In this document: piece by piece, positions 1 to 7,885 of the stretch
Layout: each line of letters begins with the position of its first letter
Numbering within the stretch: the stretch's first letter is position 1
Assembly: GCA_023544645.1 (NCBI GenBank)
Contig: JAMJFO010000006.1
Span: 47,036-96,861, forward strand
DNA: 49,826 bases
Direction of reading: 5' to 3'
Source: Desulfobulbaceae bacterium
GTDB lineage: Bacteria > Desulfobacterota > Desulfobulbia > Desulfobulbales > Desulfobulbaceae
Notes under the pieces: generated by a model
Told to the model about the DNA's origin: nothing
Database searches by the model: none
What the model saw: only the letters and a program-made list of their open reading frames with translations
Made by a program: the position numbers and the translations under genes

Positions 1-151
1 CTTCCGTCCACCCGGATTCAATTATCCGCCGGACCTGCCCTTCAACCGCCCGGATATAATCCCATCGCCTGCCGTTTCCGCCGGCAACGGAAAAAAAACT
101 GCAGTAGGGGCATTTGCGCAGGCAGAACGGCACATGCAGGTACAATCCCAT
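1..151 (-). CDS. hemW: HemW-like radical SAM protein, N-terminal part only (runs off the window)
   Basis: Only the first 50 or so codons are present. Reading the minus strand from the ATG at 151 gives a start MGLYLHVPFC followed by a CxxxCxxC cluster in the order C-LRK-C-PY-C-SF. This is the iron-sulfur/SAM signature of the HemN/HemW (oxygen-independent coproporphyrinogen oxidase-like) branch; HemW members act as haem chaperones, and that assignment is by family. The gene follows radC by 25 bases in the same direction, so the two may be co-transcribed. A GGAGG lies directly before the ATG, unusually close, so an upstream TTG or other start overlapping the radC end is possible. The catalytic body and the C-terminal HemN_C domain are outside the window, so HemW versus HemN cannot be settled. 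Confidence 0.8.
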   Translation of the reverse strand, partial: MGLYLHVPFCLRKCPYCSFFSVAGGNGRRWDYIRAVEGQVRRIIESGWTE

Positions 152-176
152 GCCTCCGTCGCCGGAGTCCGCAACA

Positions 177-926
177 TCAGCGTATGGCGTCAACAAGGGT
201 TCGGCAGTCATCCTGGATCCTGGCCATGATGCCGTGATCGGCAAAACTGAACGGCTGGTCGCCGTCACCGATGATGAGGTGGTCAAGAAGACGGATATGC
301 ATAAAGTTGCAGATAAGGTGCAGGGTGCGGGTCAGCTGCTCGTCCTGGGGAGAGGGGTTCAGGCTGCCCGAGGGATGGTTGTGGGCAATGACCAGGGCCG
401 CGGCATTTCTTTTGAGGGCAGCGATAACCACCTCGCGGGGATAAACGGTATTGACCGTGACCGTTCCTTCGCTGATCACTTCCGAATCTATTATTCCATG
501 GGAGGCGTCCAGGTAGATAACCGCAAATGCCTCCCTTTTAAGACCGCGCAGCAGGTGAACCAGGTAGTCGGCAACATCGGCGGACGAGGTGATGTAGTCC
601 CGGCCGGCCAGCCGCTGCTTGAGATAACGGCGGGCCACCCCCTGAATAAAGTGCAGGGCAAAAACGTTCTTGGGGCCGATCCCCTTTATCCGGGTCAGCC
701 GCGGGCCGGAAGCGTCAAGCACTGTCGGCAGCGAGCCCAGCTCCTTCAGGGCTGCCCGGGCTGCACCCTTGCAATCGCTGCGCGGGGTGCCGAAGGTCAG
801 GAGCAGCTCGATAATTTCGGCATCGGTAAAGGCATTAATCCCTTGCTCAAGAAATTTTTCCCGCAGGCGCTGCCGATGCCCGGCGCCCTTTTTCTGCCAT
901 TCATCCTTTTTCACGGCTGTCAGCAC
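177..926 (-). CDS. radC: RadC family JAB/MPN-domain protein
   Basis: A 249-residue protein of normal RadC length. The N-terminal half carries a helix-hairpin-helix-like stretch (about residues 76-91, RLTRIKGIGPKNVFAL), which in this family suggests DNA contact. The C-terminal JAB1/MPN-like domain has the full metal-binding signature: HNHPSG at 182-187, followed by S192 and D195 (HxH...SxxD). Named as a DNA repair protein historically, but its biochemical role is unsettled, and a metalloprotease or nuclease activity has not been firmly shown for the family. It lies between repeat copy 1 and the hemW-like gene, on the same strand as gatB. Although radC-like genes are common on mobile elements, the housekeeping neighbours here suggest the chromosomal copy. 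Confidence 0.93.
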   Translation of the reverse strand: MLTAVKKDEWQKKGAGHRQRLREKFLEQGINAFTDAEIIELLLTFGTPRSDCKGAARAALKELGSLPTVLDASGPRLTRIKGIGPKNVFALHFIQGVARRYLKQRLAGRDYITSSADVADYLVHLLRGLKREAFAVIYLDASHGIIDSEVISEGTVTVNTVYPREVVIAALKRNAAALVIAHNHPSGSLNPSPQDEQLTRTLHLICNFMHIRLLDHLIIGDGDQPFSFADHGIMARIQDDCRTLVDAIR

Positions 927-977
927 GAATATCGATCAAGGCCCCCAGGACCAGGTTTAAAATTGAATAAAAAAACT

Positions 978-1157
978 TAGCCTGCATTTCTCACAAGGGT
1001 CGTCGCGAGAAGCCGTAAAGTGCCGTGGATACAAGGCGCTGTACCGAAAACACTCGCAGGCATACTGTACGTATGTCGAGAATGTTTTCAGTGCTGCAAC
1101 GCAGTAGACATGGTGCTTTACGGTTTCGCAGCAGATTTTTGGGAGAAATGCGGGCTA
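978..1157. repeat. Dispersed palindromic element with terminal inverted repeats, copy 1
   Basis: A non-coding element of about 180 bp whose second copy is at 35008-35217. Its ends are inverted repeats: TAGCCTGCATTTCTC at 978-992 against GAGAAATGCGGGCTA at 1143-1157 (14 of 15 pair). Nested inside are further inverted segments: CCGTAAAG...CTTTACGG, then CGAAAACACTCGC...CGAGAATGTTTTC, with CATAC-TGTAC-GTATG at the tip. The whole unit could therefore fold into one long imperfect hairpin on either strand. There is no transposase; it resembles a MITE or REP-type element. The right end carries the gatB stop codon (TAG at 1157-1155 on the minus strand). Confidence 0.85.
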
Positions 1158-2576
1158 GCCCAGTTCCTGCTGAAAGAGCTTGTTCGCCAGCTGCGGATTG
1201 GCCTGCCCCTTGGTTTGCTTCATCAGCTGGCCGACAAAAAATCCCATGACCTTGGTCTTGCCTTCACGGAACTGCCGGACCTGCTCGGGATTAGCCGCAA
1301 TGATCTCCCGGACAGCGTTCAGCAGCTCACCTTCGTCACTCACCTGCGCCAGATCCTTTTCCTTGACGATGGCATCGGGATCCGCGCCGGTGGCAAGCAT
1401 CTCGCCGAACACTGTTTTGGCGATTTTGCCGGAAATGGTCCCTTCTTCGATCATGTTCAGCAGGCGGGCAAGGTTGTGCGGTGTCACCGGGCAAGCAGCG
1501 ATGGTTTCCGGGCCATAGTCGCGGAGCATTTCGGTGCCGATCCAGTTGCTGAGCTTCTTCGGATTGGGATAGAGCATGCAGGCCGCCTCGAAATAATCGG
1601 CCAGCTCCCGGGACGAAGTAAGGATGCCGGCATCGTATTCCGGCAGCTCGTAGTCGGCAACAAAACGTTTGCGGCGTGCGTCCGGCAGCTCCGGGAGTTC
1701 GCCCCGCACCCGTTCTATCCATGCATCGTCAATGACCACCGGCACCAGGTCCGGGTCGGGAAAATACCGATAGTCGTGGGCCTCCTCCTTGCCGCGCATG
1801 GATTCGGTACACCCCCGGTCCGGGTCCCACAGCAGGGTTTCCTGCACCACTTCGCCGCCGTCAAGGAGGATGTCGCGCTGGCGGCGGACTTCAAACTCCA
1901 GGGCCAACTGCACGTTGCGGAAGGAGTTCATGTTCTTCAGCTCGGTCCGGATACCCAATTCCTCCGCGCCCACAGGCCGCAGGGAAATGTTGGCGTCGCA
2001 ACGGAAGCTGCCTTCCTGCATGTTGCCGTCGCTGATGTCGAGGTAACGGACAATGGCGTGGATTTTCTTCAGGTAGGCAACCGCTTCTTCGGGAGAACGG
2101 AGATCCGGCTCGCTGACGATCTCGAGCAGGGGCGTGCCGGTCCGGTTCAGGTCGACATAGCTGACCGGCTCCCTGTCGTCATGGACCAGCTTGCCGGCAT
2201 CTTCTTCCATATGCGCCCGGGTTATGCCGACGGTCTTTACCGCACCGTCCACTTCGATATCCACTGCGCCGTGTTCGGCAATGGGCAGCTCAAACTGGGA
2301 TATCTGGTACCCCTTGGGCAGGTCAGGATAAAAATAGTTCTTGCGGGCAAAACGGTTCTCCCGGTTGATGGAAGAACTGGTGGCCAGGGCGAACTTGATG
2401 CCGTTTTCCACGACCTGGCGGTTGAGGACCGGCAGCACCCCCGGCATGCCGAGGCAGACCGGACAGACCTGGGTATTGGGCGGCGCCCCGAATTCCGTGG
2501 AACATCCGCAGAAAATCTTGCTTCTGGTTTTCATCTGGGCATGGATTTCCAGCCCGATTACGGTTTCAAACTCCAT
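1155..2576 (-). CDS. gatB: Aspartyl/glutamyl-tRNA(Asn/Gln) amidotransferase subunit B
   Basis: A 473-residue protein, the usual GatB length. It starts with the GatB hallmark [12 protein letters not shown], followed by the zinc-site cysteines (CGCS near residue 24 and CPVCLGMPG near 38) and the conserved segment [17 protein letters not shown]. The C-terminal GatB/YqeY tail ends normally. GatB is the kinase-like subunit of GatCAB, which amidates Glu-tRNA(Gln) or Asp-tRNA(Asn). gatA and gatC are not in the window, so the operon is split or lies elsewhere. The gene lies 22 bases downstream of the RdgC C-terminal-like gene on the same strand, and its stop codon falls inside the terminal repeat of the dispersed element. 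Confidence 0.97.
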   Translation of the reverse strand: MEFETVIGLEIHAQMKTRSKIFCGCSTEFGAPPNTQVCPVCLGMPGVLPVLNRQVVENGIKFALATSSSINRENRFARKNYFYPDLPKGYQISQFELPIAEHGAVDIEVDGAVKTVGITRAHMEEDAGKLVHDDREPVSYVDLNRTGTPLLEIVSEPDLRSPEEAVAYLKKIHAIVRYLDISDGNMQEGSFRCDANISLRPVGAEELGIRTELKNMNSFRNVQLALEFEVRRQRDILLDGGEVVQETLLWDPDRGCTESMRGKEEAHDYRYFPDPDLVPVVIDDAWIERVRGELPELPDARRKRFVADYELPEYDAGILTSSRELADYFEAACMLYPNPKKLSNWIGTEMLRDYGPETIAACPVTPHNLARLLNMIEEGTISGKIAKTVFGEMLATGADPDAIVKEKDLAQVSDEGELLNAVREIIAANPEQVRQFREGKTKVMGFFVGQLMKQTKGQANPQLANKLFQQELG

Positions 2577-2598
2577 CGGTAAATACTCAACTCAACTT

Positions 2599-3138
2599 TT
2601 ATTCATTGGCGTGGTGGACCCACTGCCTGACTTTTCGCAGCTCGTCCGGCCACTGGCTGGACGCCCGGACTGTAATGAACATCCTGAACAGATCATTGAC
2701 CAGCCCGCTCAAATCCTCAAGAAGCGAAACTCGCTCTAAAATACGGCCTTCCACGGATTCAAGGTCATCGCCCTCGTCACTCCCGGCAACTGTTTTCGGC
2801 AGCCGGACATTGCGGAACTCCATGGTTGCCGCGGCCAGGGTTACATTATACTCATAGTCGCCGCGGGCCAGGCGTATCCGGGCCTGCTCCGGCTTTTTGC
2901 CCATCATCAGCCCGGCGCGCGCTTCTTTCAGCTCGGTCTGCAGGCCGCGGCAGATAACCTTTTCGCTGGCCTCCCCCTCGCCGAATTCAAGGAGCATGTG
3001 TTTCTCGAACACCACGAGCACATCGCCGGTGCCCGGAATATCGACGGCGCCGCCGCGTTCTTCGCTCTTGTACCAGAGCCAGGCCAGGAACTCCTGGCCC
3101 AGAAATCGTTTTTCCTGTATCAGATCTACAAGGTCCAT
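2599..3138 (-). CDS. RdgC C-terminal-half-like protein
   Basis: A 179-residue protein starting MDLVDLIQEKRFLGQEFLAW. The segments FLGQEFLAWLWYKSEE and a later acidic/hydrophobic region followed by DLSGLVNDLFRMFITVR resemble the C-terminal part of longer RdgC-like proteins as I know them from delta-proteobacteria and myxobacteria; this is recognition from memory, not a database result. RdgC is a ring-forming DNA-binding protein that restrains RecA. The ATG overlaps the stop of the upstream TPR gene by one base (TGATG at 3140-3136), implying translational coupling. The matching N-terminal half is encoded two genes upstream (5098-5703), so the pair could form one functional protein. An uncharacterised stand-alone role remains possible. 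Confidence 0.55.
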   Translation of the reverse strand: MDLVDLIQEKRFLGQEFLAWLWYKSEERGGAVDIPGTGDVLVVFEKHMLLEFGEGEASEKVICRGLQTELKEARAGLMMGKKPEQARIRLARGDYEYNVTLAAATMEFRNVRLPKTVAGSDEGDDLESVEGRILERVSLLEDLSGLVNDLFRMFITVRASSQWPDELRKVRQWVHHANE

Positions 3139-5012
3139 CAGCTTCCCGCTATTGTCTGGTCTTTATCATCATCGACGTCAAAATCATCGTCCTTGGACAT
3201 TTCAACGAACCCGTCTCCCATGCCCGGCAGCCCGAACAGGGCGAAGGCCCGCTCCTGAAAATGTTCGGCCTGCTCTTCGTTGCCCATATCACTATACAGT
3301 TCGGCCATATTGTTCAACACCACCGACAGGTTGGGATGGTCTTTGCCCAGGGCTGTTTCGGCAATGGCCAGAGACTGCCTGAACATCGGCTCGGCCCGGT
3401 CATATTTCTTCTGCTGTTTCAGGAGGTTGGCCAGGTGCCCCATGATCGTCCCGACATCCGGATGGTTTTCCCCCAGCACCTTTTGCTTGATCTCCAGAGC
3501 CCTGGTATAGAGCGGCTCCGATTTTTCTTCCATTTCAATCTCTTCATAAAGGCCGGCGAGCTTGTTCAGTGTAGTTCCCAGCCGTGGATGGTCCATGCCC
3601 AACCCCTTTTCAGTCACCTCCAGGGCCTTCCGGTACAGCGGCTCAGCCTCTTCATACCTTCCGGAACTATCAAACAGGACGGCCTGATCATGCAGCACAG
3701 GCCCCAGGTCCGGATGTTCGGCGCCGATGAGCTTTTCCATGGTCTCCCTGGCGCTTTGCAGAAGCTCCTCAACCCTGTCTTTCTGTTCCGCCATGACAAG
3801 CGCCCGGGCCAGTTCATGTTCCGCCCGGGCCAGCTCAACGCTTTCCTCGTCCTGCTGCCGCACGGTATTCACCCCTTTCTCCAGCCAGGTCAGCGCCTGC
3901 TCCGCATTGCCATGGATCCGGGCCATGCGCCCGGCGGCATACAGGCAATCCAGGTTTTCCTCATCAATTTCACAGGCCCGGGCGAACATGTTGGAGGCCG
4001 CGGCAAACTCGCCACGTTCTTCCTCCAACCGCCCCCACTGATACAGCATCCTTGCTGCAACCTGCGGGGCGCCGTCCAGCTGGTTTGCGGCATCATTGAG
4101 CAGGGTGCGTACAACCTCGTACTGACCTTGCCGCAGATTAGCCTGAAATGTTGCAAGCTGAAAACCGGGCAACGCCCGGCGCACCTCGTTCATTACAGCT
4201 TCCAGCTCATCCAGCAACTTCTGCTGCCGCAGAAGGCCGGACTGAAGGTCTGCCTGTTGAGCGCAAAGATTTTCCAGGGCAACTTCCAGAGGGCCCAGTT
4301 TTCCGGTTTCCCGATTTGCAATGGCCGCGTTCATTTCGCCGCGCAGCCGCTCTATCTGTTCCGCAAGTTCCGCGCCATACCTTTCCCGGTCGAGTCCGGC
4401 TTCCGGTGCGATAAATTCCCCGGCCTCCACCGCTTCCTCAACGGGTTCCGTCTCTTCCGCAATGACAGCAGTCTGATCATCCTCTTCGGCCGGTCCCTCT
4501 TCGCTCACCGGCTCCGGTTCCTCATCATCGCTGCCAAGAAAATATTCCAGCCGTTCAGCCAGCTCTTGCGGGGTTTCCCCTTCCTCGATCAGCGCGTAAT
4601 CATCCGGAACATCGGCAAGAGCGGGAGCCATATCCCCCCTTCCTTTTCTTTTTAAAATGTCTTGCTCATCATCAATGAACGGAATATCTTCATCAAATTC
4701 ACCATTGCCCGCCTCTTCCTCCAGGCTCAAATCAAGCTCCTCGACGGGTTCTGCCGCGTCCTTCTCACCTTTCCCGGTGGAAACAATTTCTTCTGTCTCC
4801 TCGAACGCCAGGTCAAGCTCTTCTTCGTCCTCAACGTTTTTATGGGCGCCGGCTTCAATTGCCAGATCCAGTTGATCGTCGGTTGCCGTGGCGTCATCCG
4901 CCGGGGTTTCCCGGGGTTCAGTATCTTTAAACGATTTGGGTTTGGGAGGACGAAATACCAGCACCAGGGCAACAAGAAGCAGAACTAAAATTACGCCGAT
5001 CACATAGGTCAT
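3138..5012 (-). CDS. Membrane-anchored tetratricopeptide (kinesin-light-chain-type) repeat protein
   Basis: A 624-residue protein with three parts. Residues 3-20 form a hydrophobic anchor (MTYVIGVILVLLLVALVLVF) followed by a positively charged stretch, suggesting a signal anchor. About residues 30-210 are low-complexity and strongly acidic (E/D-rich). About 210-290 look coiled-coil. The C-terminal half contains at least four kinesin-light-chain-type TPR units with the repeated theme HPDLG...L..Y..AEPLYRKALE. Such repeats serve protein-protein interaction; no enzyme motif is visible. It lies between two RdgC-half-like genes and is coupled to the downstream one by a TGATG overlap, so it may scaffold them, which is inference. 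The acidic region is probably disordered. Confidence 0.8.
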   Translation of the reverse strand: MTYVIGVILVLLLVALVLVFRPPKPKSFKDTEPRETPADDATATDDQLDLAIEAGAHKNVEDEEELDLAFEETEEIVSTGKGEKDAAEPVEELDLSLEEEAGNGEFDEDIPFIDDEQDILKRKGRGDMAPALADVPDDYALIEEGETPQELAERLEYFLGSDDEEPEPVSEEGPAEEDDQTAVIAEETEPVEEAVEAGEFIAPEAGLDRERYGAELAEQIERLRGEMNAAIANRETGKLGPLEVALENLCAQQADLQSGLLRQQKLLDELEAVMNEVRRALPGFQLATFQANLRQGQYEVVRTLLNDAANQLDGAPQVAARMLYQWGRLEEERGEFAAASNMFARACEIDEENLDCLYAAGRMARIHGNAEQALTWLEKGVNTVRQQDEESVELARAEHELARALVMAEQKDRVEELLQSARETMEKLIGAEHPDLGPVLHDQAVLFDSSGRYEEAEPLYRKALEVTEKGLGMDHPRLGTTLNKLAGLYEEIEMEEKSEPLYTRALEIKQKVLGENHPDVGTIMGHLANLLKQQKKYDRAEPMFRQSLAIAETALGKDHPNLSVVLNNMAELYSDMGNEEQAEHFQERAFALFGLPGMGDGFVEMSKDDDFDVDDDKDQTIAGS

Positions 5013-5097
5013 GCTTTACTCTCCCGGATTCCTTTTCAAAGTGTTCTCTGTATGCCTGACGATAATAATTGAAACGCCGGTTACAGCTCAGCGCCGG

Positions 5098-5703
5098 CTA
5101 CACCAATATGCCCGGACGCAGCCGGTCAAGCTCTGCCTGGGTCTCAGGGTCTGTGACATGGAGGGCGATGGTCCATGGAATCTGCAGGACCAGGGACAGG
5201 CCGAAGGTCTCCTTGAAAAATTCCTCCAGCAGAACCATGGCTTTCTTGCTGGTGGTGAAAAAAAACAGGGTACCGGCAGACAGGCTCCATACCAGATCGT
5301 AAACAATGGGAACAGGAACCGATTTACGCGCCAGCTGGGTTCGCACCCGCTCCTTGATCTCCAGCCTGGCGCTGCGGCTCAGCTTGGGGATCTGGCGCTC
5401 GCGCTTGATCCGCTCCTCTTCCTTGAGTACGCATTTTTTCAGCACGGCAGGCGAAACCTTGCGCTCATCGATTCGCAGGGAAAGCACGACATAGTCACCG
5501 GCCGCATACGAAGCATAAGAGAAATCGGCGTCAAACATATTGGCCACCGAAACCCAGCCGATGGAATATTCATCCAGGGAATCGTCAATATCCTGGAATG
5601 AATGGGCGGCGACGCGTTCGGAAACGAAATCCCAGAACGATTCGGGCAGCTCACCCTCGACCGTAAACCGCATAAACGATGTGGACCCCGACAATATCCC
5701 CAT
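5098..5703 (-). CDS. RdgC N-terminal-half-like protein
   Basis: The chosen start is the ATG at 5703 (MGILSGSTSF), preceded by GCGAGG at a good spacing; a longer reading from 5739 adds 12 residues without clear support. The 201-residue product carries segments resembling the N-terminal half of RdgC: IGWVSVANMFD, VVLSLRIDERKVSPAVLKK, a charged helix EEERIKRERQIPKLSR, and later TSKKAMVLLEEFFKETFGL. E. coli RdgC has the equivalent order (GWV..., ...CARKEEKILPSPVIKQALE..., ...ASAKKAEDTL...). RdgC is about 300 residues, so this covers only the first half; a candidate second half is at 2599-3138. The gene is the first of the minus-strand unit and has about 230 bases of leader before the divergent tRNA genes. 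Confidence 0.65.
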   Translation of the reverse strand: MGILSGSTSFMRFTVEGELPESFWDFVSERVAAHSFQDIDDSLDEYSIGWVSVANMFDADFSYASYAAGDYVVLSLRIDERKVSPAVLKKCVLKEEERIKRERQIPKLSRSARLEIKERVRTQLARKSVPVPIVYDLVWSLSAGTLFFFTTSKKAMVLLEEFFKETFGLSLVLQIPWTIALHVTDPETQAELDRLRPGILV

Positions 5704-5925
5704 GAAAAACCTCGCATCAAAAATGAAACCGCATCGCAACGACAGATTGTTTTACTGTAACCATGCACAGGGTACGGCAACACGGATCTCCCTTGCGCCC
5801 CTGTCTGAAAGAGGTTACGCTTTTTCCATATAGCAAACATGGCCGCCGGCAACAAGCAATTATAAAAATTCCCCGGCCGCAGCCCGAAAAATAAAAAATT
5901 CAGATGATACTTTGAATATTTTTTA

Positions 5926-5954
5926 TTGACACGGTAAAATTAACAGTGTAGAAG
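5926..5954 (+). promoter_or_regulatory. Probable sigma-70-type promoter of the tRNA-Lys/tRNA-Glu unit
   Basis: A perfect TTGACA at 5926-5931 is followed after 17 bases by TAGAAG at 5949-5954, preceded by TG (extended -10). The expected start of transcription is near 5961, about 9 bases before tRNA-Lys. Confidence 0.6.
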
Positions 5955-5969
5955 ATTTTCTCTTCCGTA

Positions 5970-6045
5970 GGGTCGTTAACTCAGTCGGTAGAGTATCTGC
6001 CTTTTAAGCAGAGAGTCGTTGGTTCGAGCCCAACACGACCCACCA
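5970..6045 (+). tRNA. tRNA-Lys (anticodon TTT)
   Basis: The cloverleaf can be drawn directly: acceptor GGGTCGT pairs with ACGACCC, D stem ACTC/GAGT, anticodon stem TCTGC/GCAGA with loop CTTTTAA (TTT), T stem GTTGG/CCAAC with loop TTCGAGC. CCA is encoded at 6043-6045. Total length is 76 bases including CCA. Confidence 0.97.
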
Positions 6046-6055
6046 GAAAATATAC

Positions 6056-6133
6056 GTCCCCATCGTCTAGTCAGGTCCAGGACACCGGCCTTTCACGCCG
6101 GCAACACCGGTTCAAATCCGGTTGGGGACGCCA
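6056..6133 (+). tRNA. tRNA-Glu (anticodon TTC)
   Basis: Acceptor GTCCCCA/TGGGGAC, anticodon stem CCGGC/GCCGG with loop CTTTCAC (anticodon TTC), T stem ACCGG/CCGGT with loop TTCAAAT. CCA is encoded at 6131-6133. It follows tRNA-Lys by 10 bases and is probably co-transcribed with it. Confidence 0.97.
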
Positions 6134-6295
6134 CTTAATACTACAAGGCCGGAAACGGTTACCCAGCAGCAATCGCTGTAATTTTACCCTCCTGTATTCA
6201 TCTCAGGAATTCTCAGGAATTTGTCATTTTATGGCAATGCAGGTATACTCATTACAAATTCAAATCGATAATTCGATCAGCTGGAATCGACATCA

Positions 6296-6324
6296 TTGAC
6301 ATCACCTTGTGATGCTGCAAATTT
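6296..6324 (+). promoter_or_regulatory. Possible promoter with overlapping palindromic operator before the 6346 gene
   Basis: TTGACA at 6296-6301 is followed by a perfect inverted repeat ATCAC-CTT-GTGAT at 6301-6313, which sits in the spacer. AAATTT at 6319-6324 is the best -10 at 17-base spacing and is weak. A dimeric repressor could bind here. Nothing else recognisable lies between the tRNAs and this site apart from a short direct repeat (CTCAGGAATT) near 6205-6220. Confidence 0.35.
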
Positions 6325-6345
6325 ATTTCAGTCGGAGGTCCATGC

Positions 6346-6759
6346 ATGCTGACAGATGAACACAGGGTAGTTGCGCATTATTTAGGCGGAAGGCTCGCCA
6401 AGGGCTATACCTTTGATTTCAACCAGAATCGGGATACCTTTCATCTCTTTGCCGACCTGGAGCAAAGCGAAGAAAGCGTCCTGATCTATCATGAAGAACT
6501 GAAAGCACTGTTTTTTGTCAAGACCTTCGAAGGGAATCCGGCTTACAATGACCCGATCTTTACGGAAAAGGATATCAAACGGCTTGTGGGCATGAAACTG
6601 AAAATCATCTTCAAGGATGGCGAAGTGATGTATGCGACAACCTTTGGCTACAGCCCTGCCCGTCAAGGATTTTTTGTCTATCCCATCGACAAACAGTGCA
6701 ATAACGAAAAAGTTTACGTGGTTACGTCTTCAACCGCGTCCATAGAGATCATCAGGTAA
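6346..6759 (+). CDS. Conserved small protein, DUF6982-like
   Basis: A 137-residue soluble protein with no signal peptide or membrane segment. The segment GRLAKGYTFDFNQNRDTFHL near residues 15-34 resembles a conserved small-domain family found in Geobacter-type genomes that I recall as DUF6982. The rest is mostly beta-type with a second half around LVGMKLKIIFKDGEVMYATT. Its function is unknown; the size and beta-rich pattern recall PilZ-like or Sm-like modules, but I see no c-di-GMP-binding RxxxR or D/NxSxxG motif. GGAGG precedes the ATG by 7 bases, a good ribosome site. The gene converges with the Lcl-domain gene four bases downstream. Confidence 0.65.
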   Translation: MLTDEHRVVAHYLGGRLAKGYTFDFNQNRDTFHLFADLEQSEESVLIYHEELKALFFVKTFEGNPAYNDPIFTEKDIKRLVGMKLKIIFKDGEVMYATTFGYSPARQGFFVYPIDKQCNNEKVYVVTSSTASIEIIR

Positions 6760-6763
6760 TGCT

Positions 6764-7288
6764 CTACTCCCGGCTTGACCGGACAGCCCGAACCCGGCGG
6801 TCTTTTTTGGAATTACGGATCTTGCCGAATTTGACCCGCTCATCAAATATTTCCCCGCTGCCGCATTTCCGCCAGGAAAGATAACCGGTTGCCGCCGTGT
6901 TGGGGAAAAAGTCCTGGTTGATATATGGTTCGGCTCCTTTGACCATGATGGTTCGAAGCTCGTCCGTTGTGGGCAGGCGCCAGTCGGAAAAGCCGCCGAA
7001 ACTGCCGGTGTTCAGCTCTGCCAGGAATGTCTCGCGGGCGCCTTCCCAACTGAAGGTTCTTTCCCGGTCATGAATTGAGCCGTCCGTGGTTTTTACCTCC
7101 CAGATCAGGCCGGTTGCCCGGTCCCTGACCATTGCCCATTGTTCGGCATCAGGGAGAAGTTCCCGTCCTTCCATGTCAAGTTTGACAAAGCCAGCCCCTT
7201 TCGACTCCTCCTCTCCGTTCACCATGGAAACCATTCCGTTCAGAAAAAACACCAAACAACATACAATCATTCCGTAACGATGCATCAT
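6764..7288 (-). CDS. Exported Lcl C-terminal-domain (DUF1566) protein
   Basis: A 174-residue protein with an N-terminal hydrophobic signal sequence (about residues 5-23) ending near VNGEE, so it is probably secreted to the periplasm or outer surface. The mature part shows the Lcl_C/DUF1566 pattern: a domain opening VRDRATGLIWEVKT, then SDWRLPTTDELRTI, then a C-terminal VRAVRSSRE. The family is common in delta-proteobacteria, often in lipoproteins and surface proteins, and its role is unknown; a C-type-lectin-like fold has been suggested for related domains. It is a stand-alone single-domain copy that converges with the 6346 gene. Confidence 0.8.
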   Translation of the reverse strand: MMHRYGMIVCCLVFFLNGMVSMVNGEEESKGAGFVKLDMEGRELLPDAEQWAMVRDRATGLIWEVKTTDGSIHDRERTFSWEGARETFLAELNTGSFGGFSDWRLPTTDELRTIMVKGAEPYINQDFFPNTAATGYLSWRKCGSGEIFDERVKFGKIRNSKKDRRVRAVRSSRE

Positions 7289-7885
7289 TGGTCTTTACCC
7301 CGCATTATGATAAGCTGGTGTCAGCAATCAGCCCCTGCTGCCGCCTCCCTTGATTCGACAACCGCGCCCTGCCGGGATACCTGGCCGTATCAATCATTGC
7401 CCCTCCAGGTTGCTCGTGTCCGCAAAGAATAAAAATAAGCCTTAAAACTCCTTTCCCGGTAAACAGGTAAAAGCGGTTTTCGAAGCATATAATAACAAAT
7501 AATATAGCATACATAAAACGTGGAAAGCAAATCAAGGCCGACCGCCTCATGGGATCAGAAAGTGCATGCAGACTAATCAGGTATTCCGTATTGTCCCATT
7601 GTAGGAGCTGCAAGAAAACATAATTATAAATTACCACTTCCTTTTTATCTAGTAATTACCTTTATTTCAACACGGTGCGACAATATGCCACGTTTTCAAT
7701 GCTCCCCTTCTGTGGTACTGGGTTAATCACGTTGTGGTACATGAAATGAAAACCGCTTCAAAGCGGCAACAATTTCGGCGTAGGCTCCCCCTGCATCTTG
7801 ACAACTGTATGGCGTTGGAGTGGTTTTCATTTCGTGTGGCCAGTAAATAAGGAAGTCAACAAAACCCTACAAGGAGGACCAGCAC
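7289..7885 (+). promoter_or_regulatory. Long intergenic leader with inverted and direct repeats before the split-Soret-like gene
   Basis: About 600 bases without a convincing gene. Close to the downstream gene it is structured: TGTGGTAC occurs twice (7711-7718 and 7733-7740); a hairpin CCGCTTCAAAGCGG lies at 7753-7766; and two arms, 7740-7756 and 7820-7836 (core GAAATGAAAACC against GGTTTTCATTTC, 15 of 17 paired), enclose about 63 bases. The first 350 bases are AT-rich and featureless to my eye. No clean sigma-54 or sigma-70 pair stands out. An mRNA leader element or an operator pair are both possible. An AAGGAGG ribosome site lies just before the ATG at 7886. Confidence 0.4.

Noticed and set aside
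177-926. radC as a sign of a mobile island
   Set aside because: Full-length radC among housekeeping genes with no integrase or phage genes nearby.
1020-2582. 520-residue open frame on the plus strand across gatB
   Set aside because: It is antisense to an intact gatB, has no recognisable domain, and its first part lies in the dispersed repeat.
3261-4655. 464-residue plus-strand open frame antisense to the TPR gene
   Set aside because: Mirror frame of the repeat-rich TPR gene; no ribosome site or domain.
7305-7637. 110-residue minus-strand open frame in the 7.3-7.9 kb gap
   Set aside because: No ribosome site, no domain, unusual composition; read as non-coding.
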